Source of the DNA: an uncultured Prevotellaceae bacterium
GTDB lineage: Bacteria > Bacteroidota > Bacteroidia > Bacteroidales > Bacteroidaceae
DNA length: 64,000 bases
Reading direction: 5' to 3'
Assembly (NCBI GenBank): GCA_900315105.1
Contig: OMXX01000003.1
Span: forward strand, 1-64,000
The translations under genes and the position numbers were made by a program. This document shows, in pieces, positions 51,951 through 60,571 of this stretch. Under the pieces are notes generated by a model. The model worked only from the letters and a program-made list of their open reading frames with translations, did no database searches and had not been told where the DNA came from. Position 1 is the first letter of the stretch. Every line of letters begins with the position of its first letter.

Positions 51951-52688
51951 TTGCAAATAAATAATAAATATCGCTTTTTGATAATGGTAGTGAGCTTATG
52001 GTTCTCTGCCATTGTTGCGTATGCCCAGAATGACTCTGACAATATACAGCCAGTATCAGTAGAGCCTGAGTTGGCAGACGGGAAAAAGGTTATTCGAGAC
52101 CTAACTCCTGCCGACTCTGTGGCTGCTCTCAAAATGGCAGGGAAGAAGGCAAAACGTGACTGGGCTACATGGAAGCCGGATCCAAAGCGTGCTATGTGGC
52201 TCGCTATTGTTATTCCGGGTGCCGGACAGATTTACAACCATAAGTATTGGAAACTTCCGATTATCTATGGAGGATTTGTCGGTTGTGCTTATGCCATGCG
52301 TTGGAACAACCAGATGTATAGCGATTATTCTCGGGCTTACATTGACATCTCGGATAATGATCCGGAGACCAAAAGCTATGAGAAATTCCCGTATCTCGTT
52401 ATGGCTCAAAGTGATCCGGAGCGTTTGAAGGCACAGTTCAAATCACGTAAGGATCGTTTCCGTCGCTGGCGTGATCTGAGTTTCTTCTGTATGCTGGGTG
52501 TATATGGACTAAGCATCATAGATGCTTATGTTGATGCCTCGCTATCGCAGTTCGATATTTCTGATGATCTCTCCTTGCATGTGGAGCCAGGCTTTGTCGG
52601 GACATCAAGGAAGGAATCGTGGATGAATGCAGAAGTCAATCCGTTCTCAACCACGGGAATAGGCATTAACGCTGCTCTTACTTTTTGA
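51951..52688 (+). CDS. DUF5683-type membrane-associated protein
   Basis: The 245-aa product is read from a TTG start at 51951, preceded immediately by an in-frame stop. This start gives a normal signal peptide (MQINNKYRFLIMVVSLWFSAIVAYAQ), whereas the first ATG (51984) would remove the basic n-region. The conserved core is MWLAIVIPGAGQIYNHKYWKLPIIYGGFVGCAYAMRWNN, as in the DUF5683 family common in Bacteroidota. Function unknown. Its place between parB and the transglycosylase is recurrent in this phylum to my knowledge, suggesting an envelope role. Confidence 0.8.
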   Translation: MQINNKYRFLIMVVSLWFSAIVAYAQNDSDNIQPVSVEPELADGKKVIRDLTPADSVAALKMAGKKAKRDWATWKPDPKRAMWLAIVIPGAGQIYNHKYWKLPIIYGGFVGCAYAMRWNNQMYSDYSRAYIDISDNDPETKSYEKFPYLVMAQSDPERLKAQFKSRKDRFRRWRDLSFFCMLGVYGLSIIDAYVDASLSQFDISDDLSLHVEPGFVGTSRKESWMNAEVNPFSTTGIGINAALTF

Positions 52689-52731
52689 CCACCTCTAAGG
52701 TCCTTGGTGCGTTTACGCCATGTATAACTAA

Positions 52732-54108
52732 TTGATGATTATGAATAAAAGAAATACAATTCTCTCGCTTGCCATCTTCTTTGGCAATATTACTTCCCTG
52801 TATGCGCAGGATGTAAATGTAACGACAACAGATACATATAACTACGATGACGAGGAAATCGTTATCGGTAAGGATAATGGTGATGAGGAAATAATAGAGG
52901 TTCCAGAGGGAATGCTCCTCGAACTTGATTCACTTGTACAGCAATATAATGCAAAGACATATCTCATGGCAGATACTTCATGCCAGATGCGTGATGTGAA
53001 TCCTGTCTATGATATCGAAGTCTATAAGGATCGTCTCAGGCGTCTTCCTACAGCCATGGAGATGCCATGGAACGATGTCGTGCAGAAGTTCATAGACAGA
53101 TATTCAACCCGTCTGCGTCGCTCTGTCGGATATATGCTTGGCGCAAGCAATTTCTATATGCCAATCTTTGAGCAAGCTCTTGAAGTTTATGGTATTCCTC
53201 TCGAACTCAAGTATCTCCCAGTCATAGAGTCGGCGCTTAATCCTAATGCCGTGTCTCGCGTGGGGGCCACAGGACTATGGCAGTTCATGGTGGCAACAGG
53301 AAAACGCTACGGATTGCGTATCACCACCATGATAGACGAGCGTCGTGATCCTGTGAAGTCTTCTTATGCTGCAGCCCACTATCTTGCTGATTTGTATAAG
53401 ATATTTGGTGACTGGAATCTCGTTATTGCAGCATATAACTATGGTCCGGAGAATATAAACAAGGCTATCCGCCGTGCTGGTGGAGTGCGTGACTACTGGC
53501 AGATATACCCATATCTACCTAATGAGACTCGTGGTTATGTTCCTGCGTTTATCGCAGCCAACTATATCATGAACTATTACTGCGAGCATAATATCTGTCC
53601 GATGCTCACCAAGCTTCCTGTACAGACTGATACCATTATGCTGTACCGTGACGTACATTTTGAACAGCTTGCAAACGTCATAGGGATTAGTAAGGAACAA
53701 CTTCGTTCGCTTAATCCGCAGTATCGTCGTGATGTGGTGACTGGTTATAGCGAGCCTACCGACCTCCGTTTGCCTATTGAGTATATAAATGCGTTCATAG
53801 AGAAGGAAGACTCTGTTTATGCTTATAATGTAGATCAGTTGATGAAGCGCGCAGAGGTTGCAGTTAACGATGATGCTCCAATATATCGTGCTCCAACTGT
53901 TGCCCAGCGTGCGGCACGTCAAAGTGCACGTGCTAGTCGTAAGGCAAAGGCAAGACGTGCACGCGGAGGCAGAAACGTGACCATCAGGAATGGTGACACT
54001 CTCTCTGAAATAGCGAAGAGAAACCACACAACTGTGGCTAAGCTCAAGAAACTTAACAAAATATCCGGTTCGTCTATTCGTGCCGGAAAACAGATTAGGG
54101 TTAGGTAA
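52732..54108 (+). CDS. membrane-bound lytic transglycosylase D-like protein with LysM
   Basis: Cleaves peptidoglycan glycan strands. The 458-aa product has a signal peptide (to about 27), an SLT/goose-lysozyme-type domain (about 130-300) with LPVIESALNPNAVSRVGATGLWQFM, where the first Glu is catalytic, and YNYGPENINKAIRRAGG. A basic linker (RAARQSARASRKAKARRARGG) leads to a C-terminal LysM (about 412-458; IRNGDTLSEIAKRNHTTVAKLKKLNK). It has only one clear LysM. The stop codon lies in a terminator stem. Confidence 0.92.
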   Translation: MMIMNKRNTILSLAIFFGNITSLYAQDVNVTTTDTYNYDDEEIVIGKDNGDEEIIEVPEGMLLELDSLVQQYNAKTYLMADTSCQMRDVNPVYDIEVYKDRLRRLPTAMEMPWNDVVQKFIDRYSTRLRRSVGYMLGASNFYMPIFEQALEVYGIPLELKYLPVIESALNPNAVSRVGATGLWQFMVATGKRYGLRITTMIDERRDPVKSSYAAAHYLADLYKIFGDWNLVIAAYNYGPENINKAIRRAGGVRDYWQIYPYLPNETRGYVPAFIAANYIMNYYCEHNICPMLTKLPVQTDTIMLYRDVHFEQLANVIGISKEQLRSLNPQYRRDVVTGYSEPTDLRLPIEYINAFIEKEDSVYAYNVDQLMKRAEVAVNDDAPIYRAPTVAQRAARQSARASRKAKARRARGGRNVTIRNGDTLSEIAKRNHTTVAKLKKLNKISGSSIRAGKQIRVR

Positions 54109-54123
54109 TCCATGTGGATTACC
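54104..54123 (+). terminator. terminator overlapping the transglycosylase stop codon
   Basis: GGTAATCCA (54104-54112) pairs with TGGATTACC (54115-54123), then AACCCTTTATTTTC. The TAA stop is inside the left arm. Confidence 0.55.
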
Positions 54124-54176
54124 AACCCTTTATTTTCTATATTTTCATTTACCTTAAATACTAACTCCATACTGTT

Positions 54177-56411
54177 ATGCAGGAAAAACAAGCTGAACAA
54201 TTATATCAGGAACTTATAGACTCCTATCTTGCCAGTCCGCACCGCAAGAAGGTGGATGTAATACAGAAAGCATATAATTTTGCCTGTCGTGCTCACGAGG
54301 GGGTGAGCCGTCCGAATGGCGAACCATATATCATCCATCCAATTGAGGTAGCGCTTATCGCATCACGTGAGATGGGACTTGGCTCTACATCCATTTGTGC
54401 GGCCTTGTTGCATGATATCATCGAGAATACCGATTATACCGTGGAGGATGTGGAGAATATCTTCGGCTCCAAGATTGCACAGATTGTCGATGGACTCACC
54501 AAAATATCGGGAGGAATATTTGGCGATAAGGCTTCAGAGCAGGCTGAAAATTTCAAAAAACTGCTTCTCACTATGTCGGATGACATACGAGTCATCCTAA
54601 TCAAGATATGTGATCGCTTGCAGAATATGCGTACCCTTGATAATCTTTCCGATGGAAAGAAGACAAAGGTGGCAGGTGAGACATTGTATCTTTATGCTCC
54701 ATTGGCAAATCGACTCGGACTAAATAAGATAAAGACAGAGCTTGAGGATCTCGCTTTCCGTTACGAACATCCAGATTCCTATGAGAATATATGCAAAAAA
54801 CTTGCTCATACGCAGGAACAGCGTGACGAGCTTTTTGCTAAGTTTACCGATCCAATTCGTGAGGCACTCGATGCCATGGGTTGTAAGTATGTTATAAAGA
54901 TGCGTGTAAAGTCGCCTTATTCCATTTGGAATAAGATGCGTAATAAACACGTTTCCTTCGACGAGATTTATGACATCCTTGCTGTGCGTATCATATTTGA
55001 ATCTCCAGAACCAGAAGATGAGGTTAATGAATGCTTCCGTATATATGTGGCTATCACAAAGCTGTATAAGTCGCATCCCGATCGTTTGCGCGATTGGCTC
55101 TCTCATCCTAAGGCTAATGGATATCAGGCTCTCCATGTCACTTTAATGAGTAATCAGGGACAATGGATAGAGACACAGATCCGCTCAAAACGCATGGATG
55201 AAATTGCCGAGCAAGGCTTTGCTGCGCATTGGAAGTACAAGGAGGGGACTGATGAACCGAATAATGAAGGAGAGCTTAATGACTGGTTGTGTACCATAAA
55301 GGAGATTCTTGATGATCCGCAGCCGGATGCCATGGACTTTCTTGATGCTATCAAACTTAATCTGTTTGCATCCGAGATATTCGTTTTTTCTCCAAAGGGA
55401 GAGATTATCACACTTCCATCAGGAGCAACCGCCCTCGACTTTGCCTTTTATATCCACACATTTCTTGGCTCACATTGTATTGGGGCAAAGGTGAACCATA
55501 AGCTTGTTCCACTGAGTCATGTGCTTCAGGGTGGTGACCAAGTGGAGATTATCACCTCTAATTCTCAGCATGTTCAGTCGGAGTGGCTGTCGTTTGTCAC
55601 TACAGCCAAGGCTCGCAATAAGATACAGACGCAGCTTCGGCGTGCTAACCGTGACATTCAGCAGAAAGGACTTGAGATGTTGCGTCAATGGTTGAAGTCG
55701 CATGACCTCAGCCTTACCACTTCTGCCTTACGTGCTCTCTGTGAGGCACATGGCATGGAGAAACAAGAACACCTTTTGCTTGATATCGGTAACGGCATTA
55801 TAACATTGTCGGAACAGGATCTAGACCATATTCTCGGTGTTGTCAAGAAGAATAAAAAAGGTCGTTGGCGCCGCTTCGTACCGTTCTTGAAATCAAAGAA
55901 TGACAAGGATGATGCTGACGAATTTCTCACCGTACAGGAAGGCTTTGACAAGGATCGCGCATGTGTCATCTCAGAGGACAATATCAATAAGTATGTTTTC
56001 TCCCATGACTGCTGTCATCCGATTCCGGGTGATGATGTTGTAGGATACATTGACGGCAATGACCATATAGAATTGCATCATCGCTCATGTCAGGTCGTGA
56101 ACCGTCTCCGCAATACCTATGCGCACCGCATTCTTGCAGTACGGTGGAATATGCGCAACGATAATGATGATTTGCTTTTCGATGCAGTCATTGTTATCAA
56201 GGGTATTGACCGTAAGGGAATAGCACGTGATGTGGCACTTGTAATTGCCGACCAGATGGATATTAACATTCATAAGCTCTCTATATCTTCTGACAAGGGT
56301 ATATTCGAGGGACGTATAGAGATGCGTGTACATGATCGCGAGGAACTTACGGGAATAATTGATGCACTCAAACAAATACCTGATCTCACCACGGTGATAA
56401 GGGAATACTAA
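54177..56411 (+). CDS. RelA/SpoT-family (p)ppGpp synthetase/hydrolase
   Basis: The 744-aa long RSH protein has an HD hydrolase domain (about 30-180: H40, H54, then LLHDIIENTDY with H79-D80), a synthetase domain (about 240-360: FDEIYDILAVRIIF, HPKANGYQALHVTLM, WIETQIRSKRMDEIAEQGFAAHWKY), TGS (about 400-460) and a C-terminal ACT domain (about 670-744). The usual catalytic HDxxED reads HDxxEN here (E83, N84), so hydrolase activity is in doubt, while the synthetase motifs look intact. Controls the stringent response. Whether to call it relA, spoT or rel cannot be settled from sequence alone. Confidence 0.93.
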   Translation: MQEKQAEQLYQELIDSYLASPHRKKVDVIQKAYNFACRAHEGVSRPNGEPYIIHPIEVALIASREMGLGSTSICAALLHDIIENTDYTVEDVENIFGSKIAQIVDGLTKISGGIFGDKASEQAENFKKLLLTMSDDIRVILIKICDRLQNMRTLDNLSDGKKTKVAGETLYLYAPLANRLGLNKIKTELEDLAFRYEHPDSYENICKKLAHTQEQRDELFAKFTDPIREALDAMGCKYVIKMRVKSPYSIWNKMRNKHVSFDEIYDILAVRIIFESPEPEDEVNECFRIYVAITKLYKSHPDRLRDWLSHPKANGYQALHVTLMSNQGQWIETQIRSKRMDEIAEQGFAAHWKYKEGTDEPNNEGELNDWLCTIKEILDDPQPDAMDFLDAIKLNLFASEIFVFSPKGEIITLPSGATALDFAFYIHTFLGSHCIGAKVNHKLVPLSHVLQGGDQVEIITSNSQHVQSEWLSFVTTAKARNKIQTQLRRANRDIQQKGLEMLRQWLKSHDLSLTTSALRALCEAHGMEKQEHLLLDIGNGIITLSEQDLDHILGVVKKNKKGRWRRFVPFLKSKNDKDDADEFLTVQEGFDKDRACVISEDNINKYVFSHDCCHPIPGDDVVGYIDGNDHIELHHRSCQVVNRLRNTYAHRILAVRWNMRNDNDDLLFDAVIVIKGIDRKGIARDVALVIADQMDINIHKLSISSDKGIFEGRIEMRVHDREELTGIIDALKQIPDLTTVIREY

Positions 56412-56426
56412 AAAAACAACAATAAA

Positions 56427-57413
56427 TTGAAATACTTATATTTCCTTTCTCATATACTCTCTACCTATACCAGCTATTTCATAATAGCCGTAGCAGTAGT
56501 GACGTTTTTTTGTCCAGCTATATTTTCATGGGTACATGGTGATATTCAGTCATTGATACTTGGATTTATAATGCTCACCATGGGACTCACGCTCACTCTT
56601 AACGACATGCGTGTGCTAGTTGCTCGTCCATGGGATATTCTCATCGGTACGTGTGCTCAGTTCTCGTTAATGCCACTCATAGCATGGTCGCTGACCGTCG
56701 GTGTTGGCTATCTTGGTATAGAGATTCCCAAACCTGTTGTGGTGGGTATAATCCTCGTCGGATGCTGCCCAGGAGGTGTGTCAAGCAATATCATGTCGTA
56801 CTTGTGTAAGGGGGACGTGGCTTTCTCCGTAGGAATGACCACTGCAAGTACATTGCTTGCGCCTGTTGTTACTCCGCTACTTGTGTTATGGTTAGCAGGG
56901 GAGAGAGTAGAGGTTGATGCTCTTGGGATGTTCCGTAACATACTACTCGTTACGCTCTTGCCTGTTACCATTGGTTTCTTCTGTAACCTTTTCATGGGGA
57001 GGAACGAGAATTTCCGCAAGGCACAGTCGGTTATGCCTGCTTTCAGTGTGATCGGACTTGCATGTATTGTGGGTGGCGTTGTGTCTGCTGTTCATGACAA
57101 GCTCCTAATGGAAGGAATAACATTCTTCCTCATTGTTTTGGCGGTAGTGTTTTTCCACAATGGTTTGGGCTATGTACTTGGTTATAGCGTTGGTAAAATG
57201 TGTCATTTCTCTGCAGCCAAGAACCGTACTATCTCTATCGAGGTTGGTATGCAGAATGCAGGGCTCGCTACTGTTCTTGCCTCAGAGTTCTTCATTGTTT
57301 CCTGTCCGCTTGCTGTCATTCCATGTGCGGTAAGCTGTGCGTGGCATTCGATATCAGGAACGATAATGGCACAAATCCTTGCTCCGAAGAGTGATGATAA
57401 AGAAAAAGTGTGA
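56427..57413 (+). CDS. bile acid:sodium symporter family transporter
   Basis: The 328-aa protein has about ten membrane segments. It is read from TTG at 56427, 15 bases after the RSH stop, because the first in-frame ATG would delete about 50 residues of the first two helices. BASS-type motifs are LGFIMLTMGLTLTLNDMRVL, GIILVGCCPGGVSSNIMSYLCKGDVAFSVGMTTASTLLAPVVTPLL and RTISIEVGMQNAGLATVLASEFF. In bacteria such proteins move organic anions with Na+; a bile-acid substrate is not implied. Confidence 0.9.
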   Translation: MKYLYFLSHILSTYTSYFIIAVAVVTFFCPAIFSWVHGDIQSLILGFIMLTMGLTLTLNDMRVLVARPWDILIGTCAQFSLMPLIAWSLTVGVGYLGIEIPKPVVVGIILVGCCPGGVSSNIMSYLCKGDVAFSVGMTTASTLLAPVVTPLLVLWLAGERVEVDALGMFRNILLVTLLPVTIGFFCNLFMGRNENFRKAQSVMPAFSVIGLACIVGGVVSAVHDKLLMEGITFFLIVLAVVFFHNGLGYVLGYSVGKMCHFSAAKNRTISIEVGMQNAGLATVLASEFFIVSCPLAVIPCAVSCAWHSISGTIMAQILAPKSDDKEKV

Positions 57414-57492
57414 ATAAAGTGGGATAAATGAGAAAAAATATGAGATAAATCGAAAAAATGACATATTCTCAAAGAAAACTCTTTTTTTCCTT

Positions 57493-57521
57493 TTTGTTTT
57501 CATTTTTTTTCACTACCTTTG
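57493..57521 (+). promoter_or_regulatory. promoter of the surface-polysaccharide cluster
   Basis: TTTG (57493-57496) and TACCTTTG (57514-57521), 17 bases apart, match the -33/-7 pattern with the same spacing as the rhamnose promoter. Confidence 0.65.
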
Positions 57522-57705
57522 CAGAAATCAACGGAATATCCGTATCATGGGAAAATTCCCAAGTTTATGATTTTGATATAATAAGAAACTAATTCTCAAA
57601 TAGTTATTACTATTTGGGTGCTTTGTTGCATCTTTTTTATGTAACATAAGAGTTGAGATTATGAATTGCATGAATGACAGACAGATTACTCTATTTTTAA
57701 GTGTT

Positions 57706-57728
57706 TTCGTCGAATTCACGTTAAATTA
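57706..57728 (+). repeat. dispersed repeat, copy C (TTCGTCGAATTCACGTT)
   Basis: TTCGTCGAATTCACGTTAAA TTA differs from copies A and B by one base in the core. It ends 23 bases before the flippase start. Confidence 0.6.
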
Positions 57729-57751
57729 GAAGATATTTATTTAATGTAAAA

Positions 57752-59194
57752 ATGGCAGAAGAATCATTAAAATATAAAACAAAGAAAGGATTATATTGGA
57801 AGTTTTTTGATCAATTTATGAACTATGGGATGCAATTTATAGTTGGTATTTTTATGGCTCGTATGTTGTCTCCTTCTGATTATGGTATAACTGCATTACC
57901 TGCTGTTTTTATGGCTGTTGCAGGTGTTTTTATTAGTGGAGGATTTGGTTCTGCTTTGATTCGTAAGGAAAACTTGACGGAGGAGGATTTGTCAACAGCA
58001 TTTTACTATAGTGTTATAGTTGGTGTCGTCTGCTATGTTACTCTCTTTTTTCTTTCGCCTTATATTGCTGATTTTTATAACACCCCAGTGTTGAGATCTT
58101 TGATAAGAGTAACCGCATTAGGATTCCTTTGGGGGCCTTTGGGTACGCCTCAAAGTGTTATATTAAATAGAAGACTTGATTTTAAGAATCCTGCTCGTAT
58201 TTCTGTTGTTAATAAAGTTATAGGTTCTATTGTTGGTATTGCTATGGCATATATGGGGTATGGTCTTTGGGCTTTAGTTTTTTCTGGACTTGTGTCAAGT
58301 TTAATTGGATTAATTCAGATTTGGTGGGTGGTAAAATGGCTGCCTAAAGCTCCGTTTTCTAAGAAATCTTTTAAATACCTATGGAATTATGGAAATAAGA
58401 TGATGGGGGTTAATATTCTATATACGTTGTATGGTAATATAGTTCCTGTTTTATTGGGAAAATTCGGAGGAACGGTAGATTTGGGAAACTATAATCGTGC
58501 GTCTGGATATGCATCAATGCCATCTTCTAATATAGCTGGCGTAATTACGGGGGTGTCTTTTCCTGTTCTTAGTAAATTACAAGGTGATAATGAACGTTTG
58601 GCATACAACTATAGAAAAATGATTAAAGTATCTTCGTTTGTGGTATTTCCTATTATGATGTTGTTGTCGGCATTGGCTTATCCGATTGTAATAACAATGG
58701 TTACTGCCAAATGGGAGGCGTGTGTTATTTTACTTCAGATTATGTGTTTCACATATATGTTTCAGCCGATGCAGATATTAAACGTAAATTTATTAAATGT
58801 TAAGGGACGAACAGATTTGTCTTTAAGGTTGGAGATTTTCAAGAAAATAGTAGGAGCTGTTGTTTTTATTTATGCAGCTTCTAATTTTAGTTTGGAGATG
58901 TTGTGTGTTACTGATTTTTTCTATACAATGTTTGCTTTGGTGTGTAATACATATTATACAGACAAATTAATAAATGTAGGATATTTTAAACAAATAAAAG
59001 ATATTCTCCCTTCTTTATTTCTTGGTTTATTGATGTTTGGATTAGTTTCTTTATCAATAAAATGTACAAATATCTTGATCTTACAAGTTTTAATAGGTAC
59101 AATAGTTGGGACTTCTTTTTATTTTGGAGTTAGTTACATGTTTAAATTCGAGGAGTTAAAAGAGGTTAGATATTTGTTAAATAGAAGAAAGTAA
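57752..59194 (+). CDS. polysaccharide flippase, Wzx-like (MOP superfamily)
   Basis: Flips undecaprenyl-linked oligosaccharide repeat units across the inner membrane. The 480-aa product has 12 to 14 hydrophobic segments and opens with KTKKGLYWKFFDQFMNYGMQFIVGIFMARMLSPSDYGITALPAVF, typical of this family. VILNRRLDFKNPARISVVNKV and LGKFGGTVDLGNYNRASGYASMPSSNIAGVI are further family text. It is the first gene of an AT-rich cluster; start fits a following gene spacing of three bases. Confidence 0.9.
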   Translation: MAEESLKYKTKKGLYWKFFDQFMNYGMQFIVGIFMARMLSPSDYGITALPAVFMAVAGVFISGGFGSALIRKENLTEEDLSTAFYYSVIVGVVCYVTLFFLSPYIADFYNTPVLRSLIRVTALGFLWGPLGTPQSVILNRRLDFKNPARISVVNKVIGSIVGIAMAYMGYGLWALVFSGLVSSLIGLIQIWWVVKWLPKAPFSKKSFKYLWNYGNKMMGVNILYTLYGNIVPVLLGKFGGTVDLGNYNRASGYASMPSSNIAGVITGVSFPVLSKLQGDNERLAYNYRKMIKVSSFVVFPIMMLLSALAYPIVITMVTAKWEACVILLQIMCFTYMFQPMQILNVNLLNVKGRTDLSLRLEIFKKIVGAVVFIYAASNFSLEMLCVTDFFYTMFALVCNTYYTDKLINVGYFKQIKDILPSLFLGLLMFGLVSLSIKCTNILILQVLIGTIVGTSFYFGVSYMFKFEELKEVRYLLNRRK

Positions 59195-59197
59195 TTT

Positions 59198-59608
59198 ATG
59201 CAAAGACCATACATTATTGAATTGCCTAAGTTCCTTGATTATAGAGGGAATTTGTCTTTTGTTCAGGAAATGGATCATATACCATTTAAAATTCAACGTA
59301 CATATTGGATTTATGACGTTCCTGGTGGAGAGAATCGGGGAGGGCATGCTTATAAAAATACGAATGAGTTTATAATAGCTATTTCTGGTGGTTTTGATGT
59401 AATTGTCGATGATGGAATTACAAAGGAAAAGTTTACATTAAACAGGTCTTATTATGGATTGTTTATTCCTAGAGGAGTATGGAGGACTATAGAAAATTTT
59501 TCAACAAATTCTTTTGCTTTGGAATTTGCTGATACAAAGTATGATAGGAATGATTATATAGAGGATTATTCTATGTACCAAAATATGAAGAACAATGGAG
59601 AAATATAA
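59198..59608 (+). CDS. FdtA/QdtA-like cupin with altered active site
   Basis: The 136-aa cupin of the WxcM/FdtA type would convert dTDP-4-keto-6-deoxyglucose to a 3-keto sugar if active. Family text is LPKFLDYRGNLSFVQ, YWIYDVPGGENRGGHAYK and NRSYYGLFIPRGVWRTIENFS. The paired histidines of the family read H50-A-Y52 here, so the second is lost. It starts three bases after the flippase and overlaps the next gene by 14 bases. It may have another product, or be an inactive or structural partner of the second copy; not decidable here. Confidence 0.8.
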   Translation: MQRPYIIELPKFLDYRGNLSFVQEMDHIPFKIQRTYWIYDVPGGENRGGHAYKNTNEFIIAISGGFDVIVDDGITKEKFTLNRSYYGLFIPRGVWRTIENFSTNSFALEFADTKYDRNDYIEDYSMYQNMKNNGEI

Positions 59609-60017
59609 TGTTTTTGATTGTTCAATTATAGAACTAGATAGGCATCATTCTGACCGCAAGGGAAATCTTACGGTTGTACAGAATGGAGAAACCTTGCCTT
59701 TTGATGTAAAGCGTGTTTACTATCTTTATGATGTTCCGGGAGGAGAAGAAAGAGGTTCTCATGCTCATCGTGATTTGAACCAGCTTATAATCGCAGCATC
59801 AGGCTCGTTTACTGTAACGTTGGATGATGGCAAATGCAAAAGAACCTTCTTCCTTAATCGCCCTTATCAAGGACTGTATGTAAAACCAGGAATGTGGCGT
59901 GACCTTGGTGATTTTTCATCTGGAGCGGTTTGTATGGTTCTTGCTTCTGATGTATATCAAGCAGAAGACTATATTCGTGATTATGATGAATTCATTAAAT
60001 ACAGAAACGAGAAATGA
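59595..60017 (+). CDS. dTDP-4-keto-6-deoxyglucose 3,4-ketoisomerase, FdtA/QdtA-like
   Basis: The 140-aa cupin keeps both histidines (GGEERGSHAHRDLNQ, H56 and H58) and the C-terminal LNRPYQGLYVKPGMWRDLGDFSSGAVCMVLASDVY of the family. It is the likely active isomerase that feeds the aminotransferase downstream. The start overlaps the preceding gene by 14 bases, and its stop overlaps the next start (ATGA). FdtA and QdtA differ in product stereochemistry, so the sugar could be Fuc3NAc or Qui3NAc type. Confidence 0.88.
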   Translation: MEKYNVFDCSIIELDRHHSDRKGNLTVVQNGETLPFDVKRVYYLYDVPGGEERGSHAHRDLNQLIIAASGSFTVTLDDGKCKRTFFLNRPYQGLYVKPGMWRDLGDFSSGAVCMVLASDVYQAEDYIRDYDEFIKYRNEK

Positions 60018-60544
60018 TACACCCATTATCAGACTGTAAAAGCAGAAACATTCCTGAATCGTCAAATATTTGGCAATTCTGTGTTATCTTTCCTAATGCC
60101 CAGATAGGTGAAAATTGTAACATCTGTTCTCATTGTTTAATCGAAAATGAAGTAAAAATAGGAAACAATTGTACAATCAAGAGTGGAGTACAACTTTGGG
60201 ATGGAATAGAACTTGAGGACAACGTGATGATTGGGGCCAATTGTACATTTACCAATGATATGTATCCTCGTGCTAAGAATAGGGATTGGGAACAATTGGC
60301 AACAAAGATATGTAATGGAGCGTCTATAGGTGCAGGTTCAACTATACTCCCTGGACTTACAATAGGTAGTCATGCAATGATAGGAGCAGGCTCTGTTGTT
60401 ACTAAGAACATCCCCAAGAATACTCTATGGATAGGCAATCCTGCCAAAATGCGAGGGTATATTACAAAAGACAATATCACGTTAGATTTAAATCTGAGAG
60501 ATAAGCAAGGAAAAATTCATGACATTTCCGAAATAGAATATTAA
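60014..60544 (+). CDS. hexapeptide-repeat N-acetyltransferase, FdtC/QdtC-like
   Basis: Left-handed beta-helix acyltransferase of 176 aa. Hexapeptide turns are visible in IGENCNICSHCLIENEVKIGNNCTIKSGVQLWDG, IGANCTFTNDMYPRAK and IGAGSTILPGLTIGSHAMIGAGSVVTKNIP. The combination VQLWDG and TFTNDMYPR is typical of enzymes acetylating dTDP-3-amino-3,6-dideoxyhexoses. It is translationally coupled to the isomerase through ATGA. Confidence 0.88.
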   Translation: MIHPLSDCKSRNIPESSNIWQFCVIFPNAQIGENCNICSHCLIENEVKIGNNCTIKSGVQLWDGIELEDNVMIGANCTFTNDMYPRAKNRDWEQLATKICNGASIGAGSTILPGLTIGSHAMIGAGSVVTKNIPKNTLWIGNPAKMRGYITKDNITLDLNLRDKQGKIHDISEIEY

Positions 60545-60571
60545 CTTAAAATAGAATAGTAAAAATACAAA

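Larger units (their letters stand above)
57414..57751 (+). other. regulatory region upstream of the polysaccharide cluster
   Basis: Contains the promoter at 57493-57521, a GGGAAAATTCCC palindrome (57549-57560), a hairpin CAAATAG-TTATTA-CTATTTG (57597-57616) and repeat copy C (57706-57728). The leader from promoter to first gene is about 220 bases, long enough for an attenuator. I found no flanking inverted repeats of an invertible promoter and no UpxY-like gene. Confidence 0.55.

Noticed and set aside
50000..52000. parS site near parA/parB
   Set aside because: No sequence close to TGTTNCACGTGAAACA was found by eye here or elsewhere in the window.
57414..57751. Invertible capsule promoter of the Bacteroides type
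   Set aside because: No pair of inverted repeats flanks the promoter, and no invertase or UpxY/UpxZ-like gene is seen.
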